A stretch of DNA of 13,697 bases, taken from an uncultured Clostridium sp. (GTDB lineage Bacteria > Bacillota > Clostridia > TANB77 > CAG-508). A model generated the notes under the pieces. It was not told the origin of the DNA. It did not search any database and worked only from the letters and a program-made list of their open reading frames with translations. Where the stretch lies: contig CAMSEX010000023.1 in the NCBI GenBank assembly GCA_947057875.1, positions 1 through 13,697 on the forward strand. Direction: 5' to 3'. Made by a program: the position numbers and the translations under genes. Shown piece by piece: positions 7,099-13,653 of the stretch. How positions within the stretch are numbered: position 1 is the stretch's first letter; every line of letters begins with the position of its first letter.

Positions 7099-8011
7099 TT
7101 TTAAACGTATATCCTTGCTCTCTCAGATAGGCAATTACACTTGGAAGTGCTTCTGCTGTGTATGACTTATCACTCGCATCATGCATCAGCACAATAATGG
7201 CGCCATCTCCTTCCATTGTTTGAATTAAGCACTCCATTTGCGAATCCGTAGTTGTTCGCCCTTCTGCGTCTCCTGTCAAACAATTCCAATTGGTATAATT
7301 AATTCCATAATCACGCAGCAAACCTTTTGCCTCGCCTTTCACTCCATCGTATCTACCGCCACTCGAGCCCCCTGGAAAACGAAACAAATGCGTATTATAA
7401 TTTGGATTTCCCAAAGCCACACGAATCGATTCTTCTGTTTTGGCATATTCCTCAAAAACAGTATCTTTGGAAGTATAAATTTGAGAATAATTATGTGAAT
7501 AACCATGATTGGCAATGTAATGTCCCTCATCATATTCCCTTTTTAACAAATCTGGATTTAGGTCAACACGACTACCCAACACAAAAAAAGTGGCTGGCAC
7601 ATTTTCTTGTTTCAAAATATCCAATACTCGTGGCGTTATATTTTTAGAAGGTCCGTCATCAAATGTCAAATATGCCACTTTTTCATCTGAATAGTAAATA
7701 TTCGTAATTTCCTCCTGTGCATTCGGATTTTCCCTTGGCACAAACTTTGACTTAATTTGTTCCATATCATGCTGTGCAATTTGAATATGCTTGATTTCTT
7801 GAGGCTTTGTAGCAGCTACTGAATTTCCTTGCTTCTGATGATTGTCGTTCTTTTTTTTCATTTTTATTGAAACAACAATACTAATAATAATTACAACCAC
7901 ACAACACAAAATAATCATTCCACAAATGATTGCCTTTTTTCGCAAATGAGCTCTTTTATTTAATTCATCTATAATTTCCATATTTTCATTCTCGTTTTCA
8001 TCATACAACAT
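7079..8011 (-). CDS. Membrane-anchored polysaccharide deacetylase (NodB/CE4 family, PgdA-like)
   Basis: This is a carbohydrate esterase 4 enzyme, probably removing acetyl groups from peptidoglycan amino sugars outside the membrane. The 310-residue protein has a charged N-terminus, one hydrophobic anchor (about 27-49), a linker, then the NodB domain (about 112-305). Metal and catalytic motifs are intact: T-F-D-D-G-P (116-121), H-x-x-x-H (H169, H173), R-F-P-G-G-S (211-216), W-N-C-L-T-G-D (242-248) and L-M-H-D (275-278). Its closest functional relatives are PgdA-type lysozyme-resistance enzymes, but the substrate is inferred. The start has GAGGG 8 bases upstream and its own promoter. It is transcribed divergently from pdaA, which is a different CE4 subtype. 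Confidence 0.92.
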   Translation of the reverse strand: MLYDENENENMEIIDELNKRAHLRKKAIICGMIILCCVVVIIISIVVSIKMKKKNDNHQKQGNSVAATKPQEIKHIQIAQHDMEQIKSKFVPRENPNAQEEITNIYYSDEKVAYLTFDDGPSKNITPRVLDILKQENVPATFFVLGSRVDLNPDLLKREYDEGHYIANHGYSHNYSQIYTSKDTVFEEYAKTEESIRVALGNPNYNTHLFRFPGGSSGGRYDGVKGEAKGLLRDYGINYTNWNCLTGDAEGRTTTDSQMECLIQTMEGDGAIIVLMHDASDKSYTAEALPSVIAYLREQGYTFKNFYEIF

Positions 8012-8046
8012 TTTACTTCCCTCTATTCTACCAAAAACTCTATTTT

Positions 8047-8075
8047 AATATATCATAAAAAGAAATGATTTTCAA
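8047..8075 (-). promoter_or_regulatory. Promoter of the anchored polysaccharide deacetylase
   Basis: On the minus strand TTGAAA (8070-8075) and TATATT (8047-8052) are 17 bp apart, with an extended -10 TGA. It lies in the 135-bp divergent region shared with pdaA. Confidence 0.65.
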
Positions 8076-8146
8076 CCATTATTCTTTCGTGCTTTTTTTC
8101 ATATTTCTAAAAAAGCAACATATTCTTTAAGAAAAGGAGGTCAGAA

Positions 8147-8932
8147 ATGAAAGATCGAATCATAAGATATGGTTTCATTTGCTTGATACTAATTGTCAGC
8201 ATTATTCAGTTTTCCATTGCATCACAAGCCAATCAAGAACTGAGCAATAAAACTTTAGCTTGGGGATTTAGGCGTGGCGAAAATCATGCACAAGCCACTT
8301 TGGATATAGAAAGTCTAAAAGTATTAGAAAAATTCGACGGAATTGCCATGGGAAATCCTGATAAAAATTACATTTATCTTACTTTTGACGCTGGCTATGA
8401 AGCAGGTTACACAGAAGAAATTCTGAAAATTTTAAAAGAAAATAATATTACAGCAACTTTTTTCATCACTGCACATTACGTCAATACTGCAACTGATTTA
8501 GTAAAACAAATGATCCAAAATGGGAATACCGTTGGAAACCACACTGTAAATCATGCTTGTTTGCCCACTTTAAAAGATGATGAAATCAAAGAAGAAATTA
8601 TGAAATTGCACAACAGTATTTATGAAATAACAGGCTATGAAATGACATACTTCAGACCACCAAAAGGTGAATTTAGCGAACGCACTGCTAGTCTTGTTCA
8701 GTCACTTGGCTATACCAGTGTTTTATGGTCAAATGCTTATGATGATTGGGATAATTCAAAGCAAGGTAGAAGTAACTACGGAAAAAAGAAAGTTTTAGAT
8801 AATTTACACAATGGCGCTGTCATACTTTTGCATAGCACATCCAAAGACAATGTAGCCATGTTAGACAGCATGATAAAAGAAGCCAAAAATATGGGCTATG
8901 AATTTAAAAGTCTAGATGACTTTGAAAAATAA
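8147..8932 (+). CDS. pdaA: PdaA-type polysaccharide deacetylase (spore cortex muramic delta-lactam pathway)
   Basis: PdaA deacetylates N-acetylmuramic acid in spore cortex peptidoglycan, the step leading to muramic delta-lactam that lets germination enzymes recognise the cortex. The 261-residue protein matches Bacillus PdaA in length and layout. It has a signal peptide or anchor (about 8-26), then L-A-W-G-F (37-41) and a NodB domain with T-F-D-A-G-Y-E (79-85), N-H-T-V-N-H (131-136), R-P-P-K-G-E-F (170-176) and L-L-H-S-T (227-231). Motif 1 has A82 where classical CE4 enzymes have the second aspartate. PdaA proteins typically read T-F-D-N-G-Y-E, so this is a subfamily trait. RBS AAGGAGG lies 6 bases before ATG. 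It is the only plus-strand gene here and has a strong terminator. Confidence 0.93.
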   Translation: MKDRIIRYGFICLILIVSIIQFSIASQANQELSNKTLAWGFRRGENHAQATLDIESLKVLEKFDGIAMGNPDKNYIYLTFDAGYEAGYTEEILKILKENNITATFFITAHYVNTATDLVKQMIQNGNTVGNHTVNHACLPTLKDDEIKEEIMKLHNSIYEITGYEMTYFRPPKGEFSERTASLVQSLGYTSVLWSNAYDDWDNSKQGRSNYGKKKVLDNLHNGAVILLHSTSKDNVAMLDSMIKEAKNMGYEFKSLDDFEK

Positions 8933-8939
8933 TTCTTCC

Positions 8940-8970
8940 AATAAGGTAGCTTATGCTACCTTATTTTTTA
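8940..8970 (+). terminator. Rho-independent terminator of pdaA
   Basis: AATAAGGTAGC (8940-8950) and GCTACCTTATT (8955-8965) form a perfect 11-bp stem with loop TTAT, followed by a T-rich run. It lies 8 bases after the pdaA stop. The tail overlaps the stop codon of the convergent Spo0E-like gene. On the minus strand it has no good T-run. Confidence 0.9.
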
Positions 8971-9123
8971 TTTGTTTTTTTCCATGGTAGCTTTTTCATT
9001 ATAGTATTTTGCAATTAATTCATCTAATTCTACACTGATTTTATAAACAATACTATAATCTTCCCCAGCTTCAATACTTTTGTTTAGTTTCTCTCTTAAT
9101 TTACAAATTTCATCATTTATCAT
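8968..9123 (-). CDS. Spo0E-like aspartyl-phosphate phosphatase (short sporulation regulator)
   Basis: This 51-residue protein fits the Spo0E/YisI/YnzD family. These small helical-hairpin proteins dephosphorylate Spo0A~P and so delay sporulation. The sequence shows a first helix with K-L-R-E-K-L-N-K (residues 8-15), a turn around G-E-D-Y (20-23), then the family core S-V-E-L-D-E-L-I-A-K-Y-Y (30-41). The S-x-E-L-D motif carries the residues linked to phosphatase activity. The ATG at 9121-9123 has AGGGGG 8 bases upstream. Its 3' end converges on pdaA, and the stop lies in the pdaA terminator tail. A promoter (9183-9211) and a repeat-rich leader precede it. Which phosphorylated protein it acts on is inferred from the family. 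A CheY-like response regulator target is also possible. Confidence 0.8.
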   Translation of the reverse strand: MINDEICKLREKLNKSIEAGEDYSIVYKISVELDELIAKYYNEKATMEKNK

Positions 9124-9128
9124 AAAAT

Positions 9129-9166
9129 TGTCCCCCTATGACATTTTTTTGACATTTTTTGTCCCC
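9129..9166 (-). promoter_or_regulatory. Repeat-rich leader of the Spo0E-like gene
   Basis: Two TGACAT copies (9139-9144 and 9150-9155, plus-strand view) are 11 bp apart and are flanked by two GTCCCC copies (9130-9135 and 9161-9166). On the minus-strand RNA, TGTC and GACA around the ribosome binding site can pair as a 4-bp stem with the G-run at the stem-loop edge. The repeats resemble degenerate Spo0A boxes (TGTCAAA or TGTCATA against TGTCGAA). Function unproven. Confidence 0.35.
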
Positions 9167-9182
9167 TTGTTTCTTCTCTTCC

Positions 9183-9211
9183 AAAATACCATATTTATTT
9201 GTCAATGTCAA
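9183..9211 (-). promoter_or_regulatory. Promoter of the Spo0E-like gene
   Basis: On the minus strand TTGACA (9206-9211) and TATTTT (9183-9188) are 17 bp apart, with an extended -10 TGG. It gives a leader of about 50 bases before the start at 9123. Confidence 0.65.
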
Positions 9212-9260
9212 TAAAAAATCAATATTTAAAATAGTTTTTGATAGACATTTTTCTCCTTTT

Positions 9261-10055
9261 TCATGCACCTATTTTCCCATTTCTATATTTTCCGTATTTT
9301 TTCAACAGGATTCTACCAAAAACTACAAAAATTGCAATCGACAAAATCTGGGAAATTCTGAAATTACCTACCATTAAACTATCCACTCTCAATTGTTCTA
9401 TAAACATACGAATGCCCGCATACAAAAACAAATACATATATGTAATTTGCCCTTGAAATTTTCTCTTTTTCTGCATTTTTCTTAAAATTAAAAAAATGAA
9501 ACATGTCAAAATCGATTCATATAAAAAAGTGGGATGAACTTCCATATACCCATATGGAGTATCTAGTCCCATTCTAAAAAAATTATTTGTGGGTATCCCA
9601 TAAGCCTCTTGATTACAAAAATTTCCCCATCTTCCAATCGCTTGTCCAAGTGCTACAAATGGTGCAATACGGTCCAAAAAATCAAGCAATGAATAATGCC
9701 TTTTTTTACACTGATAAAAAACAACAAATGCCCCCACAAAAATACCTCCATAAATCGCCAAACCACCATTTCTAGTTTTGAAAATAGTAGCTGGATTTGA
9801 CCAATAATATTCCAAATGAAATAAAACATAATAAAGTCTCGCACCAATTACGCCAAAAATAATGGCATATAATAAAGTATCAAATAAAAAATAATTGTCT
9901 ATTTCAAATTTGGGTGGCAAATAATAGCAAAGCATAAAAGAAACCAAAATGGCTAATATTATACAAATCGCATACCAATAAATCGGAATACCAAACATTG
10001 AGAATGCCACTGGGTTCACAAAAAACTGCAACTGCAATCCAGGAAATTGTATCAT
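9261..10055 (-). CDS. lgt: Prolipoprotein diacylglyceryl transferase Lgt
   Basis: Lgt moves a diacylglyceryl group from phosphatidylglycerol to the lipobox cysteine of prolipoproteins, the first step of lipoprotein maturation at the membrane. The 264-residue protein is multi-spanning. It contains N-G-G-L-A-I-Y-G-G (96-104), the Lgt signature G-R-W-G-N-F-C-N-Q-E-A-Y-G (141-153), H-P-T-F-L-Y-E-S (174-181) and F-I-E-Q-L-R-x-D-S (218-226). R142, N145 and R223 correspond to conserved E. coli residues. Y102 sits where E. coli has the important His103; tyrosine at this place is, to my knowledge, seen in other Firmicutes. RBS AAAGGTGG precedes the ATG. It lies 25 bp after the YmfH-like gene, which suggests one operon. 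Confidence 0.96.
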   Translation of the reverse strand: MIQFPGLQLQFFVNPVAFSMFGIPIYWYAICIILAILVSFMLCYYLPPKFEIDNYFLFDTLLYAIIFGVIGARLYYVLFHLEYYWSNPATIFKTRNGGLAIYGGIFVGAFVVFYQCKKRHYSLLDFLDRIAPFVALGQAIGRWGNFCNQEAYGIPTNNFFRMGLDTPYGYMEVHPTFLYESILTCFIFLILRKMQKKRKFQGQITYMYLFLYAGIRMFIEQLRVDSLMVGNFRISQILSIAIFVVFGRILLKKYGKYRNGKIGA

Positions 10056-10080
10056 TACTTACCACCTTTCTTTTTGTGAT

Positions 10081-11346
10081 TTATTTTGATTTTACAATTG
10101 AAATAACTCGTTTTTGATTGTCCATTACTTCTTTTAAAACTTGTAATGTATATTCTTTTGTGATGCCACCAAATTCTTCAAAATAATCCAATGGATTGAT
10201 GCCTCTAAAATAATTTTGCAAAAAGCTAGTCGCAATGCTTTCTACATCATTATAACTCTTCACATACTCCCCATATAGCTTTTTCTTGATTCTCTCAAAC
10301 TCTTCTTCTTCAATTCCTTTTTGTTTTAAAAATTCAACTGCGTCTTCTATTTGGCTAATGACTTCATTGTACTTTTCACTTTGTCCTTGAATTAATAAAT
10401 GAGAATACGTATCTGTATTTTCATAAATCATACTTGGCTGTGATTGTAGCACACCTTGTTCATACAAATCTTGATATAATTTTGAGCTATCACCAATCAA
10501 AATGTTGAATGCTATTTCCAAAGCCAACTCTTTTTTGATTTGATTATCCGTTTTCACTGTATCCTTATAGCCAATGATAAAAAGTGGTCTTGTAATATTC
10601 ATTTCGTCTTCTATTCTTGGTTTTACAATTTCTTCTGGCTCCTCTGGATATAATCTTTTTACTTTTTCATCCAAATTTTCAAGTGTCATTCTTGTTTCAA
10701 TTTCTTTTATGACTTGCTCTGGCTCAAAATCGCCACAAACCACAATTGCCATATTTTCTGGACGATAAAAACAATGATATGCATCATATAATTTTTCTTT
10801 TGTAATTTCTGCAATTGTCTCTTTTGTCCCTGCCACATCAATGTTGATTGAATTTTGATGATACATCGCACGCATCATATTCATATAGATTTTCCAATCT
10901 GGATAATCGTCATACATCATAATTTCTTGCTCAATAATCCCACGCTCTTTTTCAACATTCTCATCTGTGAAATATGGATTTTGAATGTAATTCATAAATT
11001 CATCCAAAGCCTCCCAAAATTTATCATTAGAGGCTTCAAACAGATACGCTGTGTGATTATTGGTTGTGTACGCATTAGCATTAACGCCCAAACTTGTCAA
11101 CACATCCAAACTATTGGTTCCATTCTTTTGCTCAAATAATTTATGTTCCATATAATGAGCCATACCATCTGGAATTGTGATTTCCTTTTCTGCAAGCTGA
11201 AAGTGATTGTCAATCGAACCATATTTCGTTCCCCAAATAATATATTTCTTTTCTGTCTTTTTCGGAATGACCATAACACTCAAACCATTAGGCATTTTTT
11301 TCGTATATACTTTTTCTTGAATTTTATTATTTTCTATAATTTTCAT
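10081..11346 (-). CDS. M16 family zinc peptidase, YmfH-like (EF-P modification-associated)
   Basis: This 421-residue protein is the catalytically complete half of an M16 pair. The inverted zinc motif H-Y-M-E-H (64-68) is intact, and the third ligand is most likely E141 in E-R-G-I-I-E-Q-E-I (134-142). N-A-N-A-Y-T (89-94), H-C-F-Y-R-P-E-N-M (about 195-203) and V-V-C-G-D-F (207-212) are typical of the family. In Bacillus subtilis the YmfF/YmfH pair is required for 5-aminopentanol modification of elongation factor P; that role here is inferred from family naming. The start ATG overlaps the stop of the restored upstream YmfF-like frame as ATGA, with AAGGAGG upstream. This is a classic translationally coupled heteromer arrangement. 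Confidence 0.9.
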   Translation of the reverse strand: MKIIENNKIQEKVYTKKMPNGLSVMVIPKKTEKKYIIWGTKYGSIDNHFQLAEKEITIPDGMAHYMEHKLFEQKNGTNSLDVLTSLGVNANAYTTNNHTAYLFEASNDKFWEALDEFMNYIQNPYFTDENVEKERGIIEQEIMMYDDYPDWKIYMNMMRAMYHQNSINIDVAGTKETIAEITKEKLYDAYHCFYRPENMAIVVCGDFEPEQVIKEIETRMTLENLDEKVKRLYPEEPEEIVKPRIEDEMNITRPLFIIGYKDTVKTDNQIKKELALEIAFNILIGDSSKLYQDLYEQGVLQSQPSMIYENTDTYSHLLIQGQSEKYNEVISQIEDAVEFLKQKGIEEEEFERIKKKLYGEYVKSYNDVESIATSFLQNYFRGINPLDYFEEFGGITKEYTLQVLKEVMDNQKRVISIVKSK

Positions 11347-12645
11347 TGCCCTGCCTCCTTTTCTTCGTTCTTTAAAAAATAAATGGTATTAATTTCTACG
11401 CCATTTGCAATTTCTATAATATCTTGTTTGGTGACTTCTTCAATATTTTTCAAATATTGTTCAAGGCTTGTATTTGTTTTTGAGATTTCTTGCCCAATGT
11501 AATAAACAATTCCCGTGTCTTGCTCTGTCTCAATCGCCTTAATTCCGCGCTTTCACATATTCTTTAGCTGACTGCAAATCTTCGTCTGAAAATTCGCCTT
11601 TTTTCATAATTTCCAATTGTTCTTTAATCAAACCAACTGCCTTTTCAAATTTTGGAATTTCAATTCCTGCACGAATAAAAATATTGGCTTTTTGTTTTAC
11701 ATACAAACTTTTTATCGAATAGGCCAAACTCGCCTTTTCGCGCACATTTTGAAATAACAAAGAATTCGCACTACTCCCCAAAATAATATTATACAACATC
11801 GTTTTAAATGGCAATTTTTCTCCCTCAGCCACAACATCCATTCCAATGACCAATTTGCCTTGTACTACATCGGTTTCCTCTTGTACTTCTTTTACCTGCT
11901 CTATTTTTTCTTTCTTTTCTGTTAATTCATTATTGAGCACATAATTTTCAACACGTGGTTTTAGTGCTTTGATATGCTCATTCTCACAAATTATCCTTTC
12001 AACATTTTTTTCATCAAAATCTCCTGAAACAAACAAATCTATTTTTGAATTCTGAATCAAATAATGATAATGTTCTGTTAAATTGTCCACATTGATTGTT
12101 TCTAAATCCTCTAAATAACCATATTTATACAACCCAAAACCTTTGTCTTTGTACATATTAGAAATGCAAGCTTCATAGGCATACAAATCTTTATCATCAA
12201 TTTTACTTTTAATCATTTTTCCCAAATTTTCTTTTTCCACATCCAAATATTCTTGCTTAAATTTTCCATTTTCCAAAAGCGGATTGCATACAATATCCAG
12301 CAAAATTTCTAGCGAATTTTTCAAAATTTTTTCATTTTCTTCTAAAGAAAATTTGTCATTAATCGAATCAATATAAAAACGCAAAAGTTGATTATCGCCA
12401 TATTTATCAATTCCACACTCAAATGCCGCACCATACAAATTTTCTAATTCCTTGCTAATTTCAATCTGCGATTTTAAATTGTTTGTACCACGCCTTAGCA
12501 TACTCACAATTAATGCATTTTTTGTTACATTCTCGCGTGTTAGTGGAACCGTAATAATCGCAGATAACATATCCGTCTTAAACAAATCTGTTTTTATTAA
12601 ATGCAATTTAATGCCTTGTTTTATTTCAATCTCTTTCTTATCCAT
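11343..12645 (-). CDS. M16-like peptidase homologue, YmfF-like, interrupted by a frameshift
   Basis: This is the non-catalytic partner of the M16 pair: it has no H-x-x-E-H motif but keeps the C-terminal-half R-E-K-A-S-L-A-Y-S-I stretch (about 302-311). The start at 12645 (M-D-K-K-E-I-E) is chosen because GAAGGAGA lies 9 bases upstream, whereas the longer frame from 12756 has no such site and runs into the preceding gene. The first frame stops at 11539 after A-K-E-Y-V-K-A-R-N. The next frame continues the family sequence from 11546 with G-I-K-A-I-E-T-E-Q-D-T-G-I-V-Y-Y-I-G to a TGA at 11343 that overlaps the next ATG. Joined, the product is about 433 residues, close to Bacillus YmfF (about 426). 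It is either a sequencing error or a recent inactivating mutation. Confidence 0.85.
11539..11550 (-). other. Single-base frameshift site in the YmfF-like gene
   Basis: On the minus strand the bases after GTG-AAA read GCGCGGAATTAA, giving A-R-N-stop. Removing one base from GCGCGG gives GCG-GGA-ATT-AAG, which restores the family reading frame for 67 more residues. Confidence 0.85.
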
Positions 12646-12706
12646 AAAATTCTCTCCTTCGTCCTTTTTATTATTTTTCATTTTCCAAATATTATACTTT
12701 ATTATT

Positions 12707-12979
12707 TTACACATTTTTCTCGACAATTTCAACAATTTCTGCAATAAATTCTCCAATTACTGGAAGATTTAATGTCACAATTTTTTGCAAAATCATCACT
12801 AAAATAGCTGTAATCAGCGTTACTCCAATTCCAATACCAACACCTCGACCAAGCCCTGCCCAGAAATTTCTTTTGACAATTTCTTTTCGACTCCCCAAAA
12901 TATAAATTAATTCTTCTATATTTTTTTCTTCCAAAAAATGATTTAATCGATCTATATTTTTATTTAATCTTCCAAACAT
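12707..12979 (-). CDS. DUF5665 small membrane protein
   Basis: This 90-residue protein matches the uncharacterised DUF5665 family. A charged N-terminal helix (about 5-35) is followed by N-F-W-A-G-L-G-R-G-V-G-I-G-I-G (38-52), one glycine-rich membrane helix (about 44-66) and the amphipathic end N-L-P-V-I-G-E-F-I-A-E-I-V (71-83). The function is unknown. I chose the ATG at 12979 (M-F-G-R-L) over the one at 12988 because AAGGATGG lies 6 bases before the former, while the latter sits on that site. The YmfF-like gene starts 61 bp downstream. The ribosome binding site lies in a perfect 8-bp hairpin, so translation may be controlled by RNA structure. Confidence 0.85.
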   Translation of the reverse strand: MFGRLNKNIDRLNHFLEEKNIEELIYILGSRKEIVKRNFWAGLGRGVGIGIGVTLITAILVMILQKIVTLNLPVIGEFIAEIVEIVEKNV

Positions 12980-12983
12980 AAAC

Positions 12984-13010
12984 ACCATCCTTTTTATTTT
13001 TTAGGATGGT
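12984..13010. promoter_or_regulatory. Hairpin covering the DUF5665 ribosome binding site
   Basis: ACCATCCT (12984-12991) and AGGATGGT (13003-13010) form a perfect 8-bp stem with an 11-base A/T loop. On the minus strand the downstream arm contains the AGGATGG site of the DUF5665 gene. It also lies just after the stop of the FGE-like gene, but no T-run follows on that strand. Confidence 0.6.
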
Positions 13011-13020
13011 ATTTTTTATT

Positions 13021-13653
13021 TTATTTATACAAAATCATTCTAAATCCCCAATACGCTTCTGATGTATTTTCCTTATAACCAGCATGACTACTTGCTGGTC
13101 GATCCAAATTCGCGCTTCCTCCTCGAATCACTCGGTAAGTGACTGTCTCTGAAATAGGTACTTCATTCACTGTATTTTTGTTTTTATTTTTGGAAGTATT
13201 CGTCACTGGCATAGTTTCCTTAAACACTTCTGTTGTCCATTCTCTCACATTTCCTGCTAAATCACAAATATTATTTTTGATGTCATCTTCTGTTTCGCCT
13301 GTATTTCTTAGTTCTCCTGAATAATTCCCCTGACTAATATCAGTTGAATAATTTTCTTCTGTTTCATCAATCCAAGCCAAAACTGTATCCCAAGCAGCAC
13401 TGTTCATAAGCGCTGTTTGACATTCTTTGTATTCAAAAGCAGATCCCATATCACTCGCCATTTGAACAGCATCTGAATACAAAATATTTGTCCATGGCAT
13501 TTTTCCTTTCATACTAGCAGCCATTCTTGCTCCATTTCGATCAAAACTTGAAGCCTCATATCGTGCCATATAAAATCCATAATTTTGTGCCACACTATTT
13601 CCTAAAGTAGAAATGTTATCTTCATATTTCGTATTAGATAGCGTATTCCTTGT
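13021..13653 (-). CDS. SUMF1/FGE-like domain protein, N-terminus missing
   Basis: The visible 210 residues are the C-terminal part of a formylglycine-generating-enzyme-like (SUMF1, C-type-lectin-like fold) domain. Marks, numbered from the first biological codon, are G-F-Y-M-A-R-Y-E-A-S (26-35), N-I-C-D-L-A-G-N-V-R-E-W-T (128-140), Y-R-V-I-R-G-G-S (173-180) and Y-W-G-F-R-M (201-206). True FGE enzymes carry catalytic cysteines after R-G-G-S, and none is present here, so it is unlikely to make formylglycine and more likely binds a ligand or has a structural role. The gene runs into the right adapter, so the apparent upstream start codon (GTG at 13666-13668) is adapter sequence. Given the neighbouring surface gene, a prepilin-like N-terminus is possible but unseen. 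Confidence 0.85.
   Translation of the reverse strand, partial: TRNTLSNTKYEDNISTLGNSVAQNYGFYMARYEASSFDRNGARMAASMKGKMPWTNILYSDAVQMASDMGSAFEYKECQTALMNSAAWDTVLAWIDETEENYSTDISQGNYSGELRNTGETEDDIKNNICDLAGNVREWTTEVFKETMPVTNTSKNKNKNTVNEVPISETVTYRVIRGGSANLDRPASSHAGYKENTSEAYWGFRMILYK

Noticed and set aside
11545..11550. Programmed +1 ribosomal frameshift in the YmfF-like gene
   Set aside because: GCG-CGG has no slippery run, no stop codon at the shift point and no stimulatory element that I can see. An indel is simpler.
12691..12696. TATAAT on the minus strand before the YmfF-like gene
   Set aside because: No acceptable -35 at 16-18 bp, in a very AT-rich stretch.
12646..12756. N-terminal extension of the YmfF-like frame from an upstream ATG
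   Set aside because: It has no ribosome binding site and overlaps the DUF5665 coding end, while the internal ATG at 12645 has a good site and matches family length.
12980..12988. Upstream ATG for the DUF5665 gene
   Set aside because: It coincides with the ribosome binding site that serves the ATG at 12979.
12984..13018. Plus-strand terminator at the DUF5665 hairpin (T-rich run follows on that strand)
   Set aside because: No plus-strand gene lies upstream within the window, so the structure is better read on the minus-strand transcript.
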